From NCBI RefSeq assembly GCF_901212655.1, contig NZ_CAAKON010000002.1:22-64021 (forward strand): a stretch of DNA of 64,000 bases, in the 5' to 3' direction. The notes under the pieces are model-generated. The model worked only from the letters and a program-made list of their open reading frames with translations. It was not told the DNA's origin and did no database searches. Both the position numbers and the translations under genes were made by a program. The stretch comes from Olsenella uli (GTDB lineage: Bacteria; Actinomycetota; Coriobacteriia; Coriobacteriales; Atopobiaceae). Position 1 is the stretch's first letter, and every line of letters begins with the position of its first letter. Of this stretch, positions 1 through 6,297 are shown one piece after another.

Positions 1-117
1 GATTATAACGCGACGGCACGCGGCGGCACTGGGAATAGGGGAGCGGCCGATGTCCAGGCCCTGCGCGAGCGTGAGAGGAACTACAGCGATGACCTCTTCG
101 GGATGTCGCGGCGCTGA
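1..117 (+). CDS. 3' end of an unidentified protein (partial)
   Basis: The first frame of the window is open from base 1 to a TGA at 115-117, giving 38 C-terminal residues. The tail is charged, with an ALRERERNY stretch and the ending FGMSRR. The start lies outside the window and no family can be recognised from this tail. It converges with the minus-strand gene that ends at 126, which fits a real gene end, but a chance open stretch cannot be excluded. Confidence 0.4.
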   Translation, partial: DYNATARGGTGNRGAADVQALRERERNYSDDLFGMSRR

Positions 118-125
118 TCCGGGGC

Positions 126-704
126 TTATGCCTTCGGTGAACCGCCGCGATACACCGTGACCTTGCATGAGTAAACTCGCCAGCAGATGCCAGGGTCGTC
201 GTCGATGCCATCTTCTCCGAAGCAGGATAGCTCTCTAACACGGCAAGCAAGCCATTCGTCGCTGCGCAGGTTCTCGAGAGCACCCTGGAAAAGCTGGTCA
301 TCGTAATCGTGGTAGGGCGTGTAGGGCACCGTTGATCCATCGGCCAGGTGGTATCTGTAGCCCCATTCGCTGATGTCTTTCGAGCACGGACGCACCTCGA
401 GCAGGTCGCCCTCCTTGAGGGAGGCTGCCGACCTCTCGAGGTCCACGTCGCGCTCGGTTTCGCCTTCCTTCCAAGTAGAGTCAGACCAAAGGTCCGCAAT
501 TCCAATCTTCTCTACGCCCAGTGGGGCGTCGTCCAGAAAATCATCCGGGGTCACATCCCTGAGGAAAGCCTTGACACCCCGGATGGCGATGGCCTCCTCG
601 AGTGTCCGCGCCTCTGCGTATTCTTCCGTCTTGTAGTCTTCGACGGTGAATTGCTCGCCCTCGTATTTCTCCGGCCTTGGCAGGCCGAGCTCCTCGTCGT
701 TCAT
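126..704 (-). CDS. hypothetical acidic protein, 192 aa
   Basis: I do not recognise this protein. It is acidic (many Asp and Glu), has no signal peptide or membrane segment, and has a C-terminal part with scattered Trp, Tyr and Cys. The frame stays open upstream to 839. The ATG at 704 is chosen because AAAGG lies 8 bases before it, while the ATGs at 755 and 839 lack a ribosome binding site. The protein then begins MNDEELGLPRPEKYEG. It sits in an accessory strip between a truncated unknown gene and a toxin-like gene, so it may belong to a small mobile or strain-specific module. No function is proposed. Confidence 0.6.
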   Translation of the reverse strand: MNDEELGLPRPEKYEGEQFTVEDYKTEEYAEARTLEEAIAIRGVKAFLRDVTPDDFLDDAPLGVEKIGIADLWSDSTWKEGETERDVDLERSAASLKEGDLLEVRPCSKDISEWGYRYHLADGSTVPYTPYHDYDDQLFQGALENLRSDEWLACRVRELSCFGEDGIDDDPGICWRVYSCKVTVYRGGSPKA

Positions 705-874
705 TCTTTCAACCTTTCTCGGTTGGACTACGGTAAATAGTGGATCTTGACTCATAGCGGCGCTGAAGGTCACGTTGGACTTTTTCGTCTGGATGGTCCG
801 CGCCGTGTTCAAACTGGCGATATGGGAAGAGTCAGGCAATTGCCCGCCTCTTCTTCTTGTTATTTAATTCTAGA

Positions 875-1159
875 TTAGTTGCAGACCGTGCTCGTGTGAC
901 CCACCTTGAACACCTCGATGACGAGGCGATCATCCTCGATTACGGCGAGCACGCGGCACGACCCAACTCGGTAACGCCATCCTCCAGTGCGGCTCGCCGT
1001 GAGACCCTTGCCGAACGCGTGGGGGTCGACGCAGCCCTCTTTGTTCCTCTCGATCCAGCTCAGGATAAGCAACACGTCGAACCGGCCCATCTTCTTGAGC
1101 TGTTCTTTAGCGGCTTTGTCTACTTGGCCCGAAGCGCCAGTGAAAAGGGTAGGACCCAT
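875..1159 (-). CDS. RelE/ParE-superfamily toxin-like protein, 94 aa
   Basis: The C-terminal half follows the RelE pattern: GWRYRVGSCRVLAVIEDD, then VIEVFKVGH. This corresponds to the central beta strands and the GH ending of RelE-type mRNA interferases. The N-terminal half (KAAKEQLKKMGRFDVLLILSWIERN) matches the two-helix start of the family. The ATG at 1159 has GGAG 5 bases upstream. Family members normally cleave mRNA on the ribosome and are neutralised by a small DNA-binding antitoxin encoded next to them. No antitoxin ORF is evident upstream (1160-1683), and the gene at 126-704 does not look like one, so this may be an orphan or decayed toxin. Family-level call only; activity is not shown. 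Confidence 0.6.
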   Translation of the reverse strand: MGPTLFTGASGQVDKAAKEQLKKMGRFDVLLILSWIERNKEGCVDPHAFGKGLTASRTGGWRYRVGSCRVLAVIEDDRLVIEVFKVGHTSTVCN

Positions 1160-1683
1160 GACGACTCCGAACGGAATCGGAAAAGCGCGGGTGCTATGGC
1201 AGGCTGATTGGCAAGGCGATTGCCTAAAAAACCATTACTTTACATAAGATATATTATCCGAAATGGAATGAAATGCCGCAGGGGAGTCGAAGACAACGTA
1301 ACATTTGAAAACTTGACCAGATGTTCGATGAGATTGTGGGCGCGGGGTGCTTGCGAAGGAGCATTTGAGACGAGGCTTGGGTTAAGGGTCCTTCCAATCG
1401 AAGTTGGTTTGTTTGCCTCATCAAATAAGGCGCTTGAGCCTTATTCGGATGGAGCGCGAATCTGATTTCGAGATCTTCTCGGAACGAGACGAGATGTGCT
1501 CGCGATATCTATTCTCGAATAGAGACGAGATGCGCTCGCGAATACAATGACGAGGGACCGGCTTCCGTGATCTCTGTGGTGTATTCGCGAGCGCTTACGG
1601 CATTTGCCTTGAATTGGCCGATGGGCGCGTCAACGACATTCCTGACGAGTGCGTGTGTTGTCCTTGCTGACGAGACAGCTCAG
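1160..1683. other. intergenic region with repeats, no gene seen
   Basis: This is about 520 bases without a convincing gene. The part at 1225-1320 is distinctly AT-rich compared with the rest of the window. Bases 1440-1600 hold direct and inverted repeats, listed separately. The only open frame of any size (1208-1465, plus) has no ribosome binding site and no recognisable product. The region lies downstream of the trxB stop and upstream of the toxin-like gene. Confidence 0.6.
1486..1594. repeat. direct repeat pair plus inverted repeat
   Basis: A 21-base unit starting GAGACGAGATG and ending CTCGCGA occurs at 1486-1506 and again at 1522-1542 with one internal difference (T/C) and a 36-base period. 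The end of the second copy, GCGCTCGCGAATA (1532-1544), is repeated exactly in inverted orientation at 1582-1594. The pair could form a stem with a 37-base loop. There are only two direct copies, so this is not a CRISPR array. It could be a regulatory site, a recombination remnant or a terminator for trxB. Confidence 0.6.
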
Positions 1684-2625
1684 TTAGATAACGAGCTCGC
1701 CTAGATAGAGGGCCGCGCTTGTTGCGGCAACGGCGCCGTCGGCTGCTGCCGTGATGACCTGGCGCAAGGGCTTTTTCCGCACGTCTCCCGCCACGAAGAG
1801 ACCTGGGGTCTTGGTGCTCATGTCATCCTTCGTGACGATTGACCTATCGTTCGCGAGGTCCACAAGGCCTTCGACAAGCTTGGTCTGGGGCTCATGGCCA
1901 ACTGATACAAAGATGCCGAAGGAGCCTGGCTCATAGGTCTCCTCGTGGGTGTCACCGGTTCCGTTATCCCTGAATGTCAGGGTGGTTGGCAGAGTTTCCC
2001 CGGAAACACCTGTAAGTGTAGTTAGGTACCTAACCTCAATCTTCTCGTTCGTCTCGACCTGCTTCACGACCGAGTTGACGGCTCGCAGGTGGTCCTTGCG
2101 CACGATGAGCGTTACCTCAGAGGCAAATCTCGACAGGAAGACGGCCTCCTCGCATGCTGAGTTACCTCCGCCAATGACGAAGATGCGCTTGCCGGTGTAG
2201 AACATGCCGTCGCAGGTCGCGCAGTATGAGACTCCCCTGCCGCGAAACTCGTCCTCCCCCGCAAAGCCGGCTTTACGTGGCGTGGCTCCCGCAGCGTAGA
2301 TGAGGGTCTTTGCGGTATAGGTGCCATCGTAGCCCGATGCGGTAAAGGTCCCATCCTCGTTTCGCGTCACGTCCTCGATGGTATCGTAGGCAAAGGCAGC
2401 GCCAAGGTGCTCGGCATGCTCCTGCAGCCTGGTCCCGAGTTCGCCGCCATTGACGCCCTCGATGCCAGGGTAGTTGTCCACCTCGTCGGTCGTCGTGATC
2501 TGACCGCCAAAAGCTCCCTGCTCTATGGTCAAGGAGTCAAGGCCGGCCCTTGTTGCGTAGATGGCGGCGGAGAGGCCTGCGGGGCCGCCGCCAATGATGA
2601 GCAGGTCGTGGGTGGTTTCGCTCAT
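1684..2625 (-). CDS. trxB: thioredoxin reductase
   Basis: This flavoprotein reduces thioredoxin with NADPH in the cytoplasm and so maintains the thiol pool. The 313 residues match the usual length. The N-terminal FAD-binding motif GGGPAGLSAA is at about residues 12-21, the redox-active CATC pair is Cys135/Cys138, a second dinucleotide-binding GGGNSACEEA motif is near 152-161, and the C-terminal AGDVRKKPLRQV segment closes the FAD site. The ATG at 2625 follows AAAGGA by 8 bases. It appears to be transcribed alone. No thioredoxin gene is adjacent. Confidence 0.95.
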   Translation of the reverse strand: MSETTHDLLIIGGGPAGLSAAIYATRAGLDSLTIEQGAFGGQITTTDEVDNYPGIEGVNGGELGTRLQEHAEHLGAAFAYDTIEDVTRNEDGTFTASGYDGTYTAKTLIYAAGATPRKAGFAGEDEFRGRGVSYCATCDGMFYTGKRIFVIGGGNSACEEAVFLSRFASEVTLIVRKDHLRAVNSVVKQVETNEKIEVRYLTTLTGVSGETLPTTLTFRDNGTGDTHEETYEPGSFGIFVSVGHEPQTKLVEGLVDLANDRSIVTKDDMSTKTPGLFVAGDVRKKPLRQVITAAADGAVAATSAALYLGELVI

Positions 2626-2712
2626 GGTCGAATCCTTTCTGAGTGTTCCGCGCTCGAGCGTGTCGAGATGAATGCGATGCCTTCAGCCGAACGCATATAT
2701 TCGTCGCGTATG

Positions 2713-2745
2713 AAGGGCGGGCCAGGATGCCCTGAGCCCGCCCTT
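2713..2745. terminator. 10-bp-stem hairpin between permease stub and trxB
   Basis: AAGGGCGGGC at 2713-2722 pairs exactly with GCCCGCCCTT at 2736-2745 across a 13-base loop. It lies just past the stop of the NCS2 permease remnant on the minus strand and upstream of trxB. It is probably the old terminator of the lost permease gene. No clear U-tract follows on either strand, so termination activity is inferred. Confidence 0.5.
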
Positions 2746-2783
2746 GAACATCGTCTTTTGAGCTTACCCAATAACCGCTGGTC

Positions 2784-2942
2784 TCAAAGCCTATAGGCAA
2801 GCGGGAAGCACACGAGGTGCGCTATCGTTGCGACCCACATAAGCGGGCGAAGCTTCTCGGCCTTGCCCGTCACAAGGGCAAAGACTACGTAGGAGATGAA
2901 TCCGAATCCGATGCCATTCGATTCGCCGCCAAATACAGCAAA
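2784..2942 (-). pseudogene. C-terminal remnant of an NCS2-family purine permease
   Basis: About 50 codons on the minus strand read NGIGFGFISYVVFALVTGKA and then RPLMWVATIAHL, ending at a natural TGA (2784-2786). This is the last transmembrane segment and C-terminal tail typical of NCS2 xanthine/guanine/uracil permeases of about 430-470 residues. The other roughly 90 percent of the gene is absent. The homology breaks next to the palindromic terminator of dut (2940-2963), so a deletion seems to have joined dut directly to the permease tail. There is no start codon or ribosome binding site. It is a relic, not a functional gene. Confidence 0.7.
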
Positions 2943-2963
2943 AGGGACCCATGGGTCCCTTTT
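2940..2963 (-). terminator. terminator of nrdR-dut, perfect 24-bp palindrome
   Basis: The 24 bases at 2940-2963 are a perfect palindrome: four A, GGGACC, CATG, GGTCCC, four T. As RNA they form a 10-bp stem with a CATG loop and an A-tract/U-tract pair, functional on either strand. It begins 11 bases after the dut stop, so it most likely ends the nrdR-dut transcript. Confidence 0.75.
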
Positions 2964-2973
2964 GTGCCAGGTG

Positions 2974-3423
2974 CTACTGGACGCCGCTGGATCCAAATCC
3001 ACCGGCTCCACGGTCTGTCTCTTCAAGCTCGTCTACTTCCACCAGCCTGACGACGGGAATCTTCTGAATGACCAGTTGCGCAATGCGTTCGCCCCGCTCG
3101 ATATGAATCTCCTTGTTGGAATCGAGGTTGATTGCGCAAACCTTGAGCTCGCCACGGTAGTGGGCATCAATAAGCCCTGGCGTGTTGGCCATGGAAAGGC
3201 CCTCGCGCAGAGCGAGGCCGCTTCGAGGCTGCACGAACCCCGCGTAGCCCTCCGGAATGGCAATCGCAAGGCCCGTGGATACGAGCCGGCGCTCCAATGG
3301 CCGAAGCGTAACATCCTCATTGGCTCTCAGGTCTAGGCCCGCGTCACCTGAGTAAGCATAGCTGGGCAGCTCGACGGTTGGGTCTAGGCGTTTGATGGGC
3401 AGTGAGATGGCGTCGCTATTCAC
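2974..3423 (-). CDS. dut: deoxyuridine 5'-triphosphate nucleotidohydrolase (dUTPase)
   Basis: It hydrolyses dUTP to dUMP and pyrophosphate, keeping uracil out of DNA and supplying dUMP for thymidylate. All five trimeric dUTPase motifs are present in 149 residues: DAGLDLRA (about 27-34), PRSGLA (66-71), GLIDAHYRGEL (83-93), ERIAQLVI (112-119) and the C-terminal GAGGFGSSG (about 139-147). It starts with GTG at 3423, inside the last codons of nrdR (8-base overlap), with AGGAG 9 bases upstream. It is therefore probably translationally coupled to nrdR. The pairing with a ribonucleotide reductase repressor is sensible for dNTP control. Confidence 0.95.
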   Translation of the reverse strand: MNSDAISLPIKRLDPTVELPSYAYSGDAGLDLRANEDVTLRPLERRLVSTGLAIAIPEGYAGFVQPRSGLALREGLSMANTPGLIDAHYRGELKVCAINLDSNKEIHIERGERIAQLVIQKIPVVRLVEVDELEETDRGAGGFGSSGVQ

Positions 3424-3868
3424 TGGATAGTCTCCTCAGCTCGTCTGAGAACTCGTCTATGTCTTTGAAGTCACGGTAAACGGACGCAAACCGTACATAG
3501 GCAACCTTGTCGATGGAAAGAAGCCTGTGAAGAACCATTTCGCCCAGCTCGCTCGACGTGACCTCGGTTTTCCCGTGATCCCTGAGTTCGGATTCAATGT
3601 CGGCTATAAGCGCATTGAGGGCATCGATGGGGACATCGCGCTTGACCGTGGCCCTGACGAGGCCGCGCATGAGCTTTTGCCTATCAAACGGCTCCTTGGA
3701 GCCGTCGTGCTTTCGAACAACGAGCGGCAGCTCCTCACGACGCTCGTAGGTTGTGAATCGGAAGCCACAAGAGACGCATTCACGACGTCGACGAATTGAA
3801 TCGTTGTTCTCTGCAGGACGCGAGTCGACTACCTTGGATTCTTCGCAGCCACACTTTGGACAGCGCAT
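3416..3868 (-). CDS. nrdR: transcriptional repressor NrdR
   Basis: NrdR senses dATP/ATP and represses ribonucleotide reductase genes. The 150 residues carry the N-terminal zinc ribbon (MRCPKCG, Cys3/Cys6, then CVSCGFRFTTYER, Cys31/Cys34) followed by an ATP-cone (about 46-136) containing VVRKHDGSKEPFDRQKL. The ATG at 3868 is preferred over the in-frame GTG at 3886 because GGGGAG precedes it and NrdR proteins normally begin MRCP. First gene of nrdR-dut. No ribonucleotide reductase gene lies in the window. Confidence 0.95.
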   Translation of the reverse strand: MRCPKCGCEESKVVDSRPAENNDSIRRRRECVSCGFRFTTYERREELPLVVRKHDGSKEPFDRQKLMRGLVRATVKRDVPIDALNALIADIESELRDHGKTEVTSSELGEMVLHRLLSIDKVAYVRFASVYRDFKDIDEFSDELRRLSSE

Positions 3869-3978
3869 GGTCTCCCCTCTACGCACGTATGGTAATTAAG
3901 ATACCATATGAGGGGCGTATTGAGTTCTCGTACCCAAGGTCTTGGATATGGTGGTCGTAATGTGGCAATTCGCCGTAC

Positions 3979-4422
3979 CTATCTTGGAACCACGAGCTGC
4001 TGGCCCGGAGTGAGCATAGACGTGTCGAGGCCGTTGCGCTCCGAAATCCAGTGAGCGGTCTGCCGCGCGTCGAGGTTGTCTATGGGGTGATTCCCGGAAA
4101 TCCCGAGCAGGGTGTCGCCAGCGGCTACTGTCATGAGCTGCTCTTGAACGTCTGACGTTGCGGCGGCATAGGCCTGCGCCGCTTCGACATGCGAGAAGCC
4201 CCAGGCTGCGAAGACAAGTACAAGACAGAAGAGAATGGAAACGATAGCCGTTGCCGCTTCTGGTCTGCTGACCTGTCGAGGCGCCAGCTCAGAAACTCTC
4301 GCGTTCGACATCTTCTTACTATGCTGAGCTCCGCCCTCGATGACGCGAAGGTGAGCGCGCGCGGAAATCTTCAGCGCCGACGTGCCATCGACATCATACC
4401 CTGGGCAAACTTGATACGTCAT
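3979..4422 (-). CDS. LysM-domain membrane protein, probable SOS division inhibitor (YneA/ChiZ type)
   Basis: This 147-residue protein has a basic N-terminal region, one membrane segment at about 60-80 (TAIVSILFCLVLVFAAWGF) and a C-terminal LysM peptidoglycan-binding domain (about 97-146: VAAGDTLLGISGNHP through LTPGQQLVVP). Small LysM membrane proteins divergent from lexA include Bacillus YneA, Mycobacterium Rv2719c/ChiZ and Corynebacterium DivS, all SOS-induced cell-division suppressors. This one matches them in size, topology and position. Its promoter has a TTGACA -35 with a LexA-box-like sequence in the spacer. The ATG at 4422 is chosen over 4443 for its GAGG. The division role is inferred. 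Confidence 0.75.
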   Translation of the reverse strand: MTYQVCPGYDVDGTSALKISARAHLRVIEGGAQHSKKMSNARVSELAPRQVSRPEAATAIVSILFCLVLVFAAWGFSHVEAAQAYAAATSDVQEQLMTVAAGDTLLGISGNHPIDNLDARQTAHWISERNGLDTSMLTPGQQLVVPR

Positions 4423-4508
4423 GGTGTTTCCTCTGCTCGTCATCTGATAGCCAAGGTATAACGGCGCTTGCGGACAATAAATAGGTTACGAACACTTGTG
4501 CTACTTGT

Positions 4509-4536
4509 AGTATCTACGTACGGTTGTTCGTGTCAA
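4509..4536 (-). promoter_or_regulatory. LexA-controlled promoter of the LysM gene
   Basis: On the minus strand a consensus -35 TTGACA (4536-4531) is followed after 16 bases by GATACT (4514-4509). The spacer holds CGAACAACCGTACG (4530-4517), which matches the Gram-positive SOS box CGAACRNRYGTTYG at all but two positions. A weaker box-like sequence lies at 4489-4502, near the expected transcript start. Placement of the box between -35 and -10 is the same as in the recA promoter of this window. Confidence 0.65.
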
Positions 4537-4544
4537 GGGAAATG

Positions 4545-4585
4545 AGAACATTTGTTTGAAACTACAGTACGAACGGGTGTATGAT
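4545..4585 (+). promoter_or_regulatory. lexA promoter with two LexA boxes
   Basis: TTGAAA (4556-4561) and TATGAT (4580-4585) are separated by 18 bases and form a good promoter upstream of lexA. AGAACATTTGTTTG (4545-4558) overlaps the -35 and CGAACGGGTGTATG (4570-4583) overlaps the -10. Both match the Gram-positive LexA box CGAACRNRYGTTYG with one to three differences. This predicts negative autoregulation of lexA. Confidence 0.75.
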
Positions 4586-4610
4586 ACTTTCAAGAAACTA
4601 AGGAGGAGCC

Positions 4611-5261
4611 ATGGCACGTTCGGGAATCTCAAAGCGTCAGCAGCAGGCGTATGACTTCATCTGCTCATTCACGAAAGCGCATGGCTATCCCCCTTCGGTA
4701 AGGGAGATTGGTGGGGCGATTGGCCTCTCATCACCCTCTACGGTGCACTCGCACCTGCATAAACTTGAGGACGCCGGCTATATACGCAGGGACCCAAACA
4801 AGCCCCGTACCATCGAGATATGTGGTCCCGGGTGGGAGCAGCCGTCCCAGAGTGAACTTGCGAAGGTGGAGCAAGATCTTGACGGCAACACGATCACCCT
4901 GCCGTTGGTGGGCCGTGTTGCGGCGGGGGGCCCAATCCTTGCCGAGCAAAATGTCGAAGAGGTCATGACCCTGCCCACCAGCATCGTGGGGGATGCGAGC
5001 TCCTTCGTCTTGAAGGTTCGCGGTGAGTCAATGATCAATGCGGGCATCCTCGATGGCGACTATATCGTCGTGAAGGAACAGCATGACGCGCATAACGGCG
5101 AGATTGTCGTCGCGCTCATTGAGGACTCCGCGACGGTCAAGACGTTCTATCGTGAGGCGGACAGGATTCGTCTGCAGCCCGAGAATGACTCCATGGCGCC
5201 CATCTATGTCCACAATCCGACGATTCTGGGACGTGTGACCGGTTTGTTCCGGTCCCTCTAG
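4611..5261 (+). CDS. lexA: LexA repressor (SOS regulator, S24 autoprotease)
   Basis: LexA represses DNA-damage genes and cleaves itself when stimulated by RecA filaments. The 216 residues show a winged helix-turn-helix at 1-70 (PSVREIGGAIGLSSPSTVHSHL), the cleavage site AAGGP with the scissile Ala105-Gly106 bond, and the catalytic dyad Ser140 (RGESM) and Lys177 (ATVKTFY). The ATG follows AAGGAGG by 4 bases. It is divergent from the LysM gene, and the shared intergenic region carries several LexA boxes. A membrane protein gene starts 6 bases downstream. Confidence 0.97.
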   Translation: MARSGISKRQQQAYDFICSFTKAHGYPPSVREIGGAIGLSSPSTVHSHLHKLEDAGYIRRDPNKPRTIEICGPGWEQPSQSELAKVEQDLDGNTITLPLVGRVAAGGPILAEQNVEEVMTLPTSIVGDASSFVLKVRGESMINAGILDGDYIVVKEQHDAHNGEIVVALIEDSATVKTFYREADRIRLQPENDSMAPIYVHNPTILGRVTGLFRSL

Positions 5262-5266
5262 ACGGC

Positions 5267-6085
5267 ATGATTCGGAATCGAGCGGTGACAGGGCGGGTAC
5301 GGGATTCCGGGGCCAGCGGCAGCCAAGCTTCGTTGCGAGTGTCCTCGCGAGTCCATGGCTATGACGTCATTCGGGGTCTTGCCGTCATCTCGATGGTTGG
5401 CTTTCACTTCTGCTATGACCTCGCCACGCTCAAGGGCGCTTCGATTCCCTGGTTCAGACCACCCTTTCAGGATGTCTGGCGCGCAAGCATATCGTGGACG
5501 TTCCTCATCGTTGCTGGCGTTATGTGCAGTTATTCGCGAAGCAATCTGCGAAGGGGCGTCCGATACCTTGTCCTTGCTCTCGTGATCTTCGCGGTGACCA
5601 CCATCGCTGCTGTCGACACACCCATTAGCTTTGGAATCATCTATTGCATGGGGGCGAGCACACTGTGCGCCTGGGCACTCGATAGCGTCGGGGCCTTTCC
5701 GAGAGGACCCCGAGGGCTGGCCCTCGGTGCCCTCGTGTTCGCCATGCTCTTTGTTCTCTGCTTGGGCGTGCCCTCGGGGACTATTGGATTTGCGCCGTTC
5801 GGAGGCCCCTTTTTGAGGCTTACTCGCGTTCCCTACGATTCTGGGTTCTTGAGCTGGCTGGGATTTCCTGGGCCTCATTTCAGCTCGGGGGACTACTACC
5901 CTCCCCTTCCCTTTTCGCTGCTCTATCTTTCCGGCGTGTCTCTGGGGCGCTTATTCAGGTCAATCGGAACTCCCAGATGGTTGCGGAGGCTCTCCTGCCG
6001 TCCAATTGAATGGGTTGGCAGACATGCCCTGCCCGTCTATGTCCTGCACCAGCCCATCCTTCTCGCAATCACCCTGCTGATATAA
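5267..6085 (+). CDS. DUF1624 / heparan-alpha-glucosaminide acetyltransferase-like membrane protein
   Basis: This 272-residue integral membrane protein has about seven hydrophobic segments. It carries the family hallmark near its N-terminus, YDVIRGLAVISMVGFHFCYDL, then SWTFLIVAGVMCSYSRSN and FGIIYCMGASTLCAW, which fit DUF1624 (HGSNAT catalytic-domain family). Members are thought to transfer acyl groups across the membrane; the substrate here is unknown. The C-terminal GRHALPVYVLHQPIL resembles acyltransferase-type membrane ends. The start is not certain: the ATG at 5267 has only a weak ribosome binding site and about 30 non-conserved residues precede the domain. It follows lexA by 5 bases and may be cotranscribed. 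Confidence 0.75.
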   Translation: MIRNRAVTGRVRDSGASGSQASLRVSSRVHGYDVIRGLAVISMVGFHFCYDLATLKGASIPWFRPPFQDVWRASISWTFLIVAGVMCSYSRSNLRRGVRYLVLALVIFAVTTIAAVDTPISFGIIYCMGASTLCAWALDSVGAFPRGPRGLALGALVFAMLFVLCLGVPSGTIGFAPFGGPFLRLTRVPYDSGFLSWLGFPGPHFSSGDYYPPLPFSLLYLSGVSLGRLFRSIGTPRWLRRLSCRPIEWVGRHALPVYVLHQPILLAITLLI

Positions 6086-6196
6086 GCTTCTGACGCTCGC
6101 TGGTGACCATCCGGCCATCAACCCGCACGCCCTTTGAGCCTTAACGCATGCTCTGCCGTATAGTCCTAAGCATTTTGGCGCCCTGGGCTCCTACCA

Positions 6197-6297
6197 GGTT
6201 TAGGGATGCTTAGGCGCCCTGTCGGTAGGGCGAGAACGAGGGGAAGACGCAAGTGACGCTCGGTTTAGAGATGCTTAGTCGTTCTGTCGGTAGGGCT
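6197..6297. repeat. partial duplication of the hflX 3' end
   Basis: The 36 bases at 6262-6297, which contain the last codons and the stop of hflX, recur at 6197-6232 with four mismatches and a 65-base offset. The outer copy lies just beyond the hflX stop on the minus strand. This looks like an old tandem duplication. The outer copy also includes ATGCTTAGG (6206-6214), the inverse of CCTAAGCAT at 6165-6173, so it may have become part of a terminator hairpin between the convergent genes. Confidence 0.65.

Noticed and set aside
1486..1542. Possible CRISPR array
   Set aside because: Only two repeat units with a 36-base period and a 15-base gap, no further copies and no cas genes.
2896..3336. 146-codon plus-strand frame across the dut region
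   Set aside because: dut is certain on the minus strand with all five motifs. This frame crosses its terminator and has no ribosome site.
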